Of a stretch of 64,000 nt of DNA, positions 1 to 7,726 are shown in pieces. Each line of letters opens with the position of its first letter. The first letter of the stretch is position 1. A program made the translations under genes and the position numbers. The notes below the pieces were generated by a model, which searched no databases, was not told where the DNA came from, and saw nothing but the letters and a program-made list of their open reading frames with translations. The stretch comes from Sinorhizobium sp. RAC02 (GTDB lineage: Bacteria; Pseudomonadota; Alphaproteobacteria; Rhizobiales; Rhizobiaceae), in NCBI RefSeq assembly GCF_001713395.1, contig NZ_CP016450.1, forward strand, positions 248,001 through 312,000, written 5' to 3'.

Positions 1-1042
1 CGTATTTCAGGCTGTCTTCCTCCGAGCAGCGCCAGGTCGGCACGTTTTCGAGCAGCGCCTTGCGGCCGGTATAGAATTCTACGATTTCAGGCATATAGGA
101 GTAGATCGCCTTGTCGTCGCAAATGCCGGTGCCCGGCGCGTTGGCGATGGTGATGTTGCCGGCCTTGTAAACATCCATGATGCCGGGAATGCCGAGCGCT
201 GAATCCGGCCGAAAGGTCAAGGGATCGAGGAAGTCGTCGTCGACGCGGCGATAGAGCACGTCGATCGCCTCGTAGCCGCGGGTCGTGCGCATCTTCACCT
301 TGCCATCGACGACGCGCAGGTCCGAGCCCTCGACCAGCTCCACGCCCATCATGTCGGCGAGGAAGGAATGTTCGTAATAGGCAGAGTTGAAGATGCCTGG
401 CGTCAGCACGGCAATACGCGGCTTGCCGGAACAGCCGGGGGGTGCAAGGGACGCGAGGCTCTGGCGCAGGGTCTTCGGATAGTCTTCCACCGGCCGCACC
501 TTGTTCAGGTGGAACAGCTCCGGGAACATCTGCATCATGGTTTCCCGGTTTTCCAGCATGTAGCTGACGCCGGACGGGGTGCGGGCATTGTCTTCCAGCA
601 CATAGAACTGGTCTTCGCCGGTGCGCACGATGTCGGTGCCGACGATGTGGGTATAGACGCCGCCCGGCGGCTTGAAGCCGATCATCTGCGGCAGGAAGGC
701 GACGTTGCGCTCGATGAGCTCGCGCGGCACGCGGCCGGCCTTGATGATTTCCTGCTTGTGGTAGATGTCGTCGAGGAAGGCGTTGAGGGCGATGACCCGC
801 TGTTCGATGCCCTGGGCGAGCTTGCGCCACTCTCTGCCGGAAATGATGCGGGGTATGATATCGAAGGGGATGAGCTTTTCGGAGCTGTCCTCGTGTCCGT
901 AGACTGCGAAGGTGATGCCGGTTTTTCGAAAGAGGTTTTCTGCGTCCCTTGATTTGGCGATCAGGCGAGCCCGATCCTGTCCTTCGTACCAGTCATGGTA
1001 GTTGTCATAAGGTTGCCGCGGGTTGGAGTCCGCGTTCATCAT
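1..1042 (-). CDS. Circularly permuted ATP-grasp protein (DUF404/DUF407 family), 3' end outside window
   Basis: About 347 codons are visible from the start; the C-terminus runs off the left edge. The translation reads through residues such as NYHDWYEGQ near the N-terminus, then GTDIVRTGEDQFYVLEDN and the conserved block TPSGVSYMLENRE, followed by LTPGIFNSAYYEHSFLA and VLYRRVDDDFLDP. This is the pattern of the COG2308 proteins with a circularly permuted ATP-grasp fold, thought to ligate peptides; the substrate is unknown. In many bacteria the gene is followed by alpha-E and transglutaminase-like genes; that side lies outside the window. Start chosen at the ATG-ATG pair (1042), the first Met upstream of NADSNP; the Shine-Dalgarno sequence is weak. 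The family is clear, the reaction is not. Confidence 0.85.
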   Translation of the reverse strand, partial: MMNADSNPRQPYDNYHDWYEGQDRARLIAKSRDAENLFRKTGITFAVYGHEDSSEKLIPFDIIPRIISGREWRKLAQGIEQRVIALNAFLDDIYHKQEIIKAGRVPRELIERNVAFLPQMIGFKPPGGVYTHIVGTDIVRTGEDQFYVLEDNARTPSGVSYMLENRETMMQMFPELFHLNKVRPVEDYPKTLRQSLASLAPPGCSGKPRIAVLTPGIFNSAYYEHSFLADMMGVELVEGSDLRVVDGKVKMRTTRGYEAIDVLYRRVDDDFLDPLTFRPDSALGIPGIMDVYKAGNITIANAPGTGICDDKAIYSYMPEIVEFYTGRKALLENVPTWRCSEEDSLKY

Positions 1043-1387
1043 TTCATCAAATGCCAAAGGCGTGTTCCCCATTTTTCGCCATTTGAGTACAACATCAGGG
1101 GCAATGCAAGAACCATGCTCAATTAGCGGGAAAGAATTCTCACACCGCTTTGGGAATGGTCAAACCGCCCGGCAGGACGGTTTTTCGCGTGGAGTGAACA
1201 GGTCGGGGCGCCTGCTGTGCTGTTTCCTGCGAGGGGTCGAAACCGGTGCTGCCGAAAATAGAGGCAGATGCCGAAAAGCTGTCCCGCCCTGTCTTTCCCT
1301 GAACCTAATCATCAAGGAAATTCCTTTGACCATCATCGGCGTCGCGCCTATCGCTCGCGCACCGATTGTTCTTCTGCCGGAAGCCGC
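1043..1387. other. Divergent intergenic region, about 345 nt
   Basis: This stretch separates the start of the ATP-grasp gene from the start of the EamA transporter. It must hold both promoters. Open frames across it have no ribosome binding site and no recognisable protein pattern, and I see no strong hairpin, repeat or RNA gene in it. Confidence 0.5.
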
Positions 1388-2272
1388 ATGTCCCTCGATC
1401 GCCTGGCGCCAGTCATCTTCGTCCTGCTCTGGTCGACCGGCTGGGTCGTCGCGAAATTCGGCGCCATCGTTTCCGAACCGCTCACCTTTCTCAGCATTCG
1501 CTACCTTGCCGCCGCAATCCTCTTCGGCGGCCTGTGCTGGGTTTCCGGCGTCTCCTGGCCGCGCGATGCGCGCACCATCGTGCATGCCGTCGTCTCAGGC
1601 GCCTTCCTGCATGGGCTCTATCTGGGAGCGGTCTGGTGGGCGATCGGCGAGGGCGTTCCGGCCGCGCTCTCCTCGATCATCGCGGCTCTCCAGCCGCTGA
1701 TGACGGCGCTGGCCGCCCCCTTCTTCATCGGCGAGCGGCTGAACGGGCAGCAGAAGGCGGGTCTCTGTCTCGGCTTTCTCGGCGTGCTGCTGGCTGTGCT
1801 GCCGAAATTCTTCGGTCATGGTGCTGCGGAAATCCCGACCTTCGCCATCATCGTCAACATGATGGGCATGGCTGCCGTCACTTACGGCACGATCTACCAG
1901 AAGCAACATCTGCCGACTGGCGACATCCGCGCCATAGCGACCCTGCAATATATCGGGGCGTTGATCGTCACCGTGCCTTTCGCACTCGGCCTGGAAAGCC
2001 TGCACGTCGATTTCGGCTGGGCCTTCGTCGCGTTGCTCGCCTGGTCGGTGCTCGGCATTTCGATGGGCGCGATCCTGCTGCTGCTCTACCTGCTGCGCAG
2101 AGGGCAGGTCTCGCGCGCGGCCTCCCTCATCTACCTCGTGCCGCCCATCGCCGCCCTCCAGGCGGCCGCCATCTTCGGCGAGGAACTGACGGTCCCGATG
2201 ATTGTCGGTACGCTGATCGTCGTGGTCGGCGTCTACCTCACCAACCGCAAGGACCCGGCGCCGGCGGAATGA
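1388..2272 (+). CDS. EamA/DMT-family transporter (RhaT/YdcZ-like exporter)
   Basis: A 294-aa hydrophobic protein with about ten predicted membrane helices arranged as two EamA repeats. The first starts APVIFVLLWSTGWVVAKF, and the second is in the C-terminal half and ends PMIVGTLIVVVGVYLTNRK. Drug/metabolite transporters of this type export amino acids, purines or small toxic metabolites from the cytoplasm; the substrate cannot be read from sequence. An upstream extension to 1268 is open, but the ATG at 1388 has a GGAAG box five bases before it and begins right before the first helix, so it is preferred. It stands alone and ends at a strong hairpin. Confidence 0.88.
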   Translation: MSLDRLAPVIFVLLWSTGWVVAKFGAIVSEPLTFLSIRYLAAAILFGGLCWVSGVSWPRDARTIVHAVVSGAFLHGLYLGAVWWAIGEGVPAALSSIIAALQPLMTALAAPFFIGERLNGQQKAGLCLGFLGVLLAVLPKFFGHGAAEIPTFAIIVNMMGMAAVTYGTIYQKQHLPTGDIRAIATLQYIGALIVTVPFALGLESLHVDFGWAFVALLAWSVLGISMGAILLLLYLLRRGQVSRAASLIYLVPPIAALQAAAIFGEELTVPMIVGTLIVVVGVYLTNRKDPAPAE

Positions 2273-2280
2273 TCAAACGA

Positions 2281-2306
2281 AAACGGCGGGCCGAAGCCCG
2301 CCGTTT
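2281..2306. terminator. Bidirectional hairpin between EamA gene and DEAD-box helicase
   Basis: Perfect 11-bp inverted repeat (2281-2291 and 2296-2306, arms AAACGGCGGGC / GCCCGCCGTTT) with a CGAA tetraloop. It lies between two convergent genes, eight bases past the transporter stop. The A/T ends give short U tracts in both directions. Confidence 0.8.
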
Positions 2307-2328
2307 CCTCATTCAGTTGTGATGTCGA

Positions 2329-3759
2329 TTACGCCTGTTCGCGGCGCTGGCCTTCAGAGCGGCGCGGCTTGCCGTTCTGGTTCGGGCGACCCTGGCCGTT
2401 GCCGGCACCGTGGTTGCGGTTCTGGCGCTCGCCCTGCTTCTGCGGCGGGCGGCCGCCGTGGGGGCGCTTGCCGGCGCCCGGTGCGCCGTCGGAGGCTGCG
2501 TGTGCACCTTCGCCGAAGGGCTTGCGCGGCGGACGCTGGCCGGCGCGACCCTGGCTGGCACGATGGCCGCTGCCGCTGCGCGGCTTGCGCGACTTGCCGC
2601 CCGGGCCTGCCGTGATAACGGCCGGGGCTTCGCCGCTGGCGACGGCGATCTTGATGCCCATCAGCTTCTCGATGTCACGCAGCAGGTGTGCTTCGTCCGG
2701 GGCGCAGAAGGCGATCGCGATGCCATCGCGGCCGTTGCGGGCCGTGCGGCCGATGCGATGCACGTAGGCGTCCGGCACTTCCGGCAGGTCGTAGTTGTAG
2801 ACGTGGGTGACGCCCGGAATATCGATGCCGCGGGCGGCAACGTCGGTGGCGACGAGCACGCGGATCTCGCCGTCACGGAAGGCCTTGAGGGCACGCTCGC
2901 GCTGGCCCTGGCTCTTGTTGCCGTGGATCGAAGCGGCCTTGTAGCCGACCTGCTCGAGATGCTTCATCAGCTTTTCGGCGCCATGCTTGGTGCGCGAGAA
3001 GACCAGCGACAGGCCGTCCGGATTGGCGTTGAGCGTCTGCTTGAGGATCTGGGTCTTGTGGTCCTTGCCGGGCACGAAGTGCACGTACTGCTCGACCTTG
3101 TCGGCAGCCTTGCCGGGCGGGGAGACTTCAACCTTCTTCGGGTTGACGAGGTATTCGCCAGCGAGTTCGGCGATCAGCTTCGGCATGGTGGCCGAGAAGA
3201 GCAGCGTCTGGCGGGTCTTCGGCACGAGGCGCGAAATCTTGCGCAGGTCGTGGATGAAGCCGAGGTCCAGCATCTGGTCGGCTTCGTCGAGCACGAGATA
3301 ACGGGCCTGCGTCAGCGTCACGGCCTTGCGGGCGATGAGGTCGAGCAGACGGCCGGGCGTGGCGACGAGGATGTCGGTGCCACGGTTCAGCATTTCCGTC
3401 TGCTTGTTGATGGAAGCGCCACCAACGACGGTGACGATGCGCAGCGGCGTCTTCTTCACGAAGTCGCGCAGGTTGTCGGCGATCTGGTTCACCAGTTCGC
3501 GGGTCGGTGCAAGAATGAGGGCGCGGATGTTGCGCGGGTCGGGACGGCGCGGATCAGCCAGAAGCTTTTCGATCATCGGCAGGCCGAAGGCGGCCGTCTT
3601 GCCGGTGCCGGTCTGGGCGAGGCCGATCAGGTCGGAGCCTTCCATGACGAGCGGAATGGCCTTTTCCTGGATGGGGGTAGCGGTGGCGAAACCGAGGGTG
3701 GAAAGGGTATCGACAATGGTCTTCGAGAGGCCGAGGTCGTGAAAAGTGGTCAAGTGCAT
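2329..3759 (-). CDS. rhlE: DEAD-box ATP-dependent RNA helicase, RhlE type
   Basis: 476 aa. All core motifs are visible: Q-motif region (ATPIQEKAIP, about residue 28), motif I AQTGTGKT, Ia PTRELVNQ, motif II DEAD, motif III SAT, the C-terminal RecA domain with VATDVAARGIDIPG and motif VI HRIGRTAR. From about residue 380 comes a basic, Gly/Arg/Asn/Gln-rich low-complexity tail (for example NRNHGAGNGQGRPNQNG), typical of rhizobial RhlE-like helicases and likely to bind RNA nonspecifically. The cellular role is probably RNA structure remodelling in ribosome assembly, mRNA decay or cold adaptation. Start: the ATG at 3759 has an AAAGG box only one base away; a TTG two codons later (starting LTTFHDLGL) has better spacing, so the true start may be 3753. 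Confidence 0.92.
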   Translation of the reverse strand: MHLTTFHDLGLSKTIVDTLSTLGFATATPIQEKAIPLVMEGSDLIGLAQTGTGKTAAFGLPMIEKLLADPRRPDPRNIRALILAPTRELVNQIADNLRDFVKKTPLRIVTVVGGASINKQTEMLNRGTDILVATPGRLLDLIARKAVTLTQARYLVLDEADQMLDLGFIHDLRKISRLVPKTRQTLLFSATMPKLIAELAGEYLVNPKKVEVSPPGKAADKVEQYVHFVPGKDHKTQILKQTLNANPDGLSLVFSRTKHGAEKLMKHLEQVGYKAASIHGNKSQGQRERALKAFRDGEIRVLVATDVAARGIDIPGVTHVYNYDLPEVPDAYVHRIGRTARNGRDGIAIAFCAPDEAHLLRDIEKLMGIKIAVASGEAPAVITAGPGGKSRKPRSGSGHRASQGRAGQRPPRKPFGEGAHAASDGAPGAGKRPHGGRPPQKQGERQNRNHGAGNGQGRPNQNGKPRRSEGQRREQA

Positions 3760-4051
3760 ACCTTTCGGGGCGCCAAACGCGATAAGCCGGAACGCACCAT
3801 GCGTTTCCGGTTTCGTTCGGCGTCAAGAACCCCGCGTGAATTGGGAACTTGTGGGTTGGTTGGCAGTCGTCGGCGCAGTCATCCGCAAATGGGAGGCGGA
3901 TCGTCTCTTGCGCTTGTCCTTCTTAGCATCCCGTTGCAGGGACGTCGGTGGCTCGCTCACGCGGCGGCCGAAGGGCGACGCTGGGGGTCATGTCGTTGTT
4001 TTGCGGTGAAAAGTCAAGCCCTAGTTTTCGCAGGTGCGAAAGGATTGGGCC
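3760..4051. other. Upstream region of the helicase gene, about 290 nt
   Basis: A long non-coding stretch upstream of the helicase, where long 5' leaders are common. A TTGACT -35-like hexamer reads towards the helicase at 4017-4012, but no convincing -10 follows at the usual spacing. I see no cold-shock box or riboswitch that I could defend. Confidence 0.35.
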
Positions 4052-5164
4052 TCAACCTATGCGAAGATCGAAGTCCGCGGTCGCGCAAACGGCGCCGTTG
4101 ATCAGGATTTCGATCCGGTGCGTGCCGGGATAGTAGACCCGCGTGGTGATCGGCCGAATGGCATGGTCCTTGTCGATCGTCTGGCGCCCACCTGCCGGCA
4201 GGTCAAGCTGCTTCCACTTGAAGACCTTTGGCGCCAGGGTGCCGTTCGCCTTCACATGATGGATCGCATAATCGATCATCAGCCGCTGCGGCAGCGTATC
4301 GCCATTGGTCACGGTGATGGAAAAGCCGAGTTTGTCGCCGAAGACGACGACCGGTGTGGCGATCGCAAGCGTCGCGACTATGCCCTTTGCAGCCGCGAAG
4401 CCGAAATTGGCCAGTGCTTTTGCATCACCCTTCTTCAGGAGGGTGCGTGAGGCGTGCCGGAGCAATTGCTGTCGCTCGGTGGATGCGCCGTCGATATGGC
4501 GCTCGACGAAATCCGCGACCAGCGCCGGATGATCCTTGGCGATATCGTTGAGACTGTTGGCGACAGAGCGGCGCACATAGTCCTCCGGGTCGTCGAGGAG
4601 GGCGACGAGGATCGGCAGGATCGGCTGCGGGTCCTTGACGAGCGCCGGTAGGCGCATCGCCCAGGGCAGGCGGGGACGGGTACCTTCGCTGGCAAGCCGG
4701 CGCACATGATGATTGGCGTCGGTGGTCCAGCCTGAGATTTCCGTGAGCGCGCGGTCCTGTTCGGCATGGATGAGGCGGCGGATGCCGAATTCTGCGGTGA
4801 AATGCGGCGTCAGGGCCTTGAGGAGGGCGAGCGAAAGGTCAAAATGCTCAAGACCATGCTGGGAGACGAACTGGTTGACCGGCAACAGCGCCCAGCCGGA
4901 AAGGCCCGGCTTGCCATCGTTCGGCAGGGCTTGCCGCAGGATGTTTGCCGCCACGGTATAGTCCTTGGGCAGCGTTTCGGTGAGCGCCTCCCGAATTCGT
5001 TCCGACCGCTGCATCAGTTCCAGCGCCTCCATGCCATCGGTGGCGAGACGGGTGAAGCGGGCGGTATCGAAGTCCGGCGCATGGCGGGAGATGTGGGGCG
5101 CCATGTCTGTCACCAGTCCGGGATGCAGCAGGTTTTTCAGCGGTTCGGCCACGGGTTTCTCCAC
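4052..5164 (-). CDS. alkC: DNA alkylation repair protein, AlkC-like HEAT-repeat DNA glycosylase with C-terminal Ig-like domain
   Basis: 370 aa. The N-terminal about 260 residues are alpha-helical HEAT-like repeats (for example WTTDANHHVRRLASEGTRPR and DDPEDYVRRSVANSLNDIAK), as in the AlkC/AlkD glycosylases that excise N3- and N7-alkylated bases. The last about 105 residues (VVVFGDKLGFSITVTNGDT onward to ADFDLRIG) read as a beta-sandwich of the kind that distinguishes AlkC from AlkD. The long form therefore fits AlkC. The start codon is GTG at 5164; an in-frame ATG lies 19-20 codons later. It is transcribed alone, with no ada or alkB beside it. Family assignment is firm, the AlkC subfamily is an inference from the C-terminal domain. 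Confidence 0.78.
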   Translation of the reverse strand: MEKPVAEPLKNLLHPGLVTDMAPHISRHAPDFDTARFTRLATDGMEALELMQRSERIREALTETLPKDYTVAANILRQALPNDGKPGLSGWALLPVNQFVSQHGLEHFDLSLALLKALTPHFTAEFGIRRLIHAEQDRALTEISGWTTDANHHVRRLASEGTRPRLPWAMRLPALVKDPQPILPILVALLDDPEDYVRRSVANSLNDIAKDHPALVADFVERHIDGASTERQQLLRHASRTLLKKGDAKALANFGFAAAKGIVATLAIATPVVVFGDKLGFSITVTNGDTLPQRLMIDYAIHHVKANGTLAPKVFKWKQLDLPAGGRQTIDKDHAIRPITTRVYYPGTHRIEILINGAVCATADFDLRIG

Positions 5165-5366
5165 TCGTTTGCGGCACCCTAGCGAGCCTGGCCGGCACGG
5201 GGATAGGGGTGAACACGTCTTTCCAACAGCTTCGTGATCTTCGCCACCCGGAACATGCGGATGACCTGTTGCGTTCGGTCAACGTGCATCCTGCCACAAT
5301 GCTGGCGGATGCTGATCGGCGCAGATTCGCTTCTGCGCATCCATAACCTCGCTACGGGAGTGAAAC

Positions 5367-5819
5367 ATGACCGCTACGACTTGGATTCTCGCCGCCGACG
5401 GCAACCAGGCCCGCTTGCTCAAGGGGGTGAACCTGTTGATCGATGGCCAGCAGAGCCCGGAGCAGGAAGTCTTTCGCTGGGAGCCAAAAAGGGCGCAGGA
5501 CATCATGGCCGACAAGCCCGGCCGCAGTCACTCCTCCGTAGGCCGTGGCCGGTCCGCCATGGAATATTCGAGCGACCCGGTGCGGGAAGAGCAGCAGAAA
5601 TTCACCGCCGAAGTGGCCGGCCGCATTGATGACTATGCCGCCGAAGGTGCCTTCGACCGTCTTGTCGTCTGCGCGGCACCCCAGACGCTCGGCGATCTGC
5701 GCACGAAGCTTTCGGATAAATCCCGCACCTTGACCATGGCCGAGATCGACAAGAACTTTTCGAACCTGCCGACGGAGAAACTGATTTCTTCCGTCCGCTC
5801 GATCATGTTCGATGCGTAA
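5367..5819 (+). CDS. Host_attach family protein (protein required for attachment to host cells)
   Basis: 150 aa, soluble, no signal peptide. The N-terminus TTWILAADGNQARLL, the central HSSVGRGRSAMEYSSDP segment and the C-terminal LVVCAAPQTLGDLR...EIDKNFSNLP block are the Host_attach (PF10116) pattern, common in alphaproteobacteria. The family was named from Agrobacterium plant-cell attachment, but its fold resembles eRF1 domain 2-like (baeRF) proteins and the real biochemical role is unknown; a role in translation or stress has been proposed. A GGGAG box precedes the ATG. It is a single-gene unit followed by a strong hairpin. Confidence 0.85.
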   Translation: MTATTWILAADGNQARLLKGVNLLIDGQQSPEQEVFRWEPKRAQDIMADKPGRSHSSVGRGRSAMEYSSDPVREEQQKFTAEVAGRIDDYAAEGAFDRLVVCAAPQTLGDLRTKLSDKSRTLTMAEIDKNFSNLPTEKLISSVRSIMFDA

Positions 5820-5860
5820 GCTTTAGCCACGCTGATATCGATCAAATCCATGCCTCTTGC

Positions 5861-5885
5861 CCCTTCTCCCCACCGGGGAGAAGGG
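5861..5885. terminator. Strong hairpin, also a common rhizobial palindromic repeat type
   Basis: Perfect 11-bp stem (CCCTTCTCCCC, 5861-5871; complement 5875-5885) with an ACC loop, between the convergent Host_attach and MttB-family genes. There is no long U tract. Very similar C-rich/G-rich palindromes are scattered through Rhizobiaceae genomes, so it may be a repeat unit that also works as terminator or mRNA end. Confidence 0.65.
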
Positions 5886-5910
5886 AAGATGGGGCAACAT
5901 CCTGCCAAAC

Positions 5911-7572
5911 TTAGAAGTCGGTCGGAACGCCGCCCTCTTCCTTGCGCCTGGCGACGAACGCATCCAGTTCGTCCTCGATCGCCGGGTCGAGCGGCGGCTT
6001 TTCGTAGGTGTTGAGCTTTTCCTTGAACACCCGGTTGGCGTGGTCGTAGGTCGTCGGTCGGCCAGCCTCCGTCCATGTCTCGAAATTGCGCCAGTCCGAC
6101 AGGATCGGCGAATAGAAGGCGGTCTCATAGCGCGCAAGCGTGTGCGGCGTGCCGAAGAAATGTCCGCCCGGGCCGACATCGCGCACGGCATCGAGCCCGA
6201 GTGCGTCGGCGCTGACATCGAGCGGCGTCAGGTATTCCGCCACCATCTGCAGCATGTCGACATCGAGGATGAACTTTTCGAAGGAGGCGGTCAGGCCGCC
6301 TTCGCTCCAGCCTGCCGAATGCATGATGAAATTGCCGCCGCCCTGGGTCAGTGCCCAGAGCGAGAAGGCGGATTCATACGCCGCCTGCGCATCGATCGTG
6401 TTCGAGGCATTGGTGTTCGAGGTGCGGTAGGGGATATTGTATTTGCGGGCGAGCTGGCCGCCGGCCACCACCGCCTTCATATATTCCGGCGTGCCGAAGG
6501 CAGGCGCGCCCGTCTTCATGTCGACATTGGAGGTGAAGCCGCCATACATGACCGGCGCGCCCCTGCGCACCATCTGCGTGAAGGCAATGCCGGCCAGTGC
6601 CTCGGCGTTCTGCTGCACGACCGCACCGGCGATCGTCACCGGTGCCATGGCGCCGGCCAGCGTGAAAGGGGTTACCACCACGACTTGGTTGCGCGAGGAC
6701 ATTTCGATGATGCCCTGCAGCATGGGGCCGTCGAGGCGCAGCGGCGATGACGTGTTGATGATGGTGAAGAGCGAGGGTTCGCGCTCCATCTGCTCCATCG
6801 AAATGCCGCGGCCGATGCGGGCGATCTCGATACCGTCGACGTTGCGCTGTTTTCCCAGCGAATAGACGTGAAAGACCTTGTCGGTCAGCTTCACCATATC
6901 CGATAGGCAATCGAGGTGACGCACCGAGGCGTGGATATCGACAGGCTCGACCGGATAGCCACCGGTGGTGTGGATCACGTCATAGGACTGCGCGAGCTTC
7001 ACCAGCTTGCGGAAATCCTCCTGGTTGCCGGCACGCCGGCCGCCTTCTCGGTCCGCCACAAAGGGTGCGGAGGCGACCTGGGCGAAGACCAGGCTGTTGC
7101 CGCCGATCTCGACATTCCGCAGCGGGTTGCGGGCATGCAGGGTGAAGGCGGGCGGCACGGAGGCCATCATGTCGAGGATGAGGCCGCGGTCGAAACGCAC
7201 GCGGTCCGTGCCGGGCGTCACGTCGGCGCCGGCGGCCTTCATGCGCTCGCGCGCCTCCGGCAGGATGACGTCCATGCCGATCTCTTCGAGGATCGTCAGC
7301 GACGCCTGGTGCACGGCCTCCAGCGCATCCTCCGAAAGCACGGTGGACTTGGCGGTCGTGTTGACGAGATTGAGATATTTCGACGTGGCCGGTGCGCGAC
7401 GGGTGCGCTCGGCACCCCGCCCGCCGCCGCGTCGCCGCCGTTCGACGGGCGTGTCGGCGACGTCCGCCTCCGGTTGTTCGAGGTGATTTTCGAGTTTGAT
7501 CACGTCGCCCATATGCAGTGCAGCCCCGGTCTGGTTTGCCTTTTTCCCTTGTTGCACATCCTGCGACGCCAT
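5911..7572 (-). CDS. MttB-superfamily methyltransferase (non-pyrrolysine; betaine-type substrate likely)
   Basis: 553 aa. After an Arg-rich leader (VERRRRGGGRGAERTRR, residues about 43-60) the protein is collinear with the trimethylamine methyltransferase superfamily: HQASLTILEEIGMDV, a substrate-barrel region with SMEQMEREPSLFTIINTSSPL, VVVTPFTLAGAMAPVTIAGA, and the C-terminal GPGGHFFGTPHTLARY. Genuine MttB carries pyrrolysine at an in-frame amber codon; here the frame has no internal stop, so this belongs to the larger non-Pyl group, some members of which demethylate glycine betaine, proline betaine or carnitine and pass the methyl to a corrinoid protein. No corrinoid protein gene is present in the window. 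The start is uncertain: 7572 or an in-frame ATG about 20 codons downstream, both without a clear SD. Confidence 0.85.
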   Translation of the reverse strand: MASQDVQQGKKANQTGAALHMGDVIKLENHLEQPEADVADTPVERRRRGGGRGAERTRRAPATSKYLNLVNTTAKSTVLSEDALEAVHQASLTILEEIGMDVILPEARERMKAAGADVTPGTDRVRFDRGLILDMMASVPPAFTLHARNPLRNVEIGGNSLVFAQVASAPFVADREGGRRAGNQEDFRKLVKLAQSYDVIHTTGGYPVEPVDIHASVRHLDCLSDMVKLTDKVFHVYSLGKQRNVDGIEIARIGRGISMEQMEREPSLFTIINTSSPLRLDGPMLQGIIEMSSRNQVVVVTPFTLAGAMAPVTIAGAVVQQNAEALAGIAFTQMVRRGAPVMYGGFTSNVDMKTGAPAFGTPEYMKAVVAGGQLARKYNIPYRTSNTNASNTIDAQAAYESAFSLWALTQGGGNFIMHSAGWSEGGLTASFEKFILDVDMLQMVAEYLTPLDVSADALGLDAVRDVGPGGHFFGTPHTLARYETAFYSPILSDWRNFETWTEAGRPTTYDHANRVFKEKLNTYEKPPLDPAIEDELDAFVARRKEEGGVPTDF

Positions 7573-7726
7573 GGCCCATCATTTGCGACAGGGAAATGCT
7601 CTCTCGGATAAGAGGCCTGCATGCGGCATTTCCGGCAACGAACGGTTAACCATCCGTTCAAGGATTGCTGGTACTCCCCAAGGGGTACGAATCCCTCCTT
7701 CTGTCCCGCTTCGGGGAGTACATGGC

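Noticed and set aside
2410..4101. A 563-codon plus-strand frame opposite the helicase
   Set aside because: The minus strand carries all DEAD-box motifs; this frame has no recognisable domain and no ribosome binding site.
5911..7572. Possible pyrrolysine codon in the MttB homologue
   Set aside because: The reading frame is uninterrupted over its full family length; no internal TAG codon is present.
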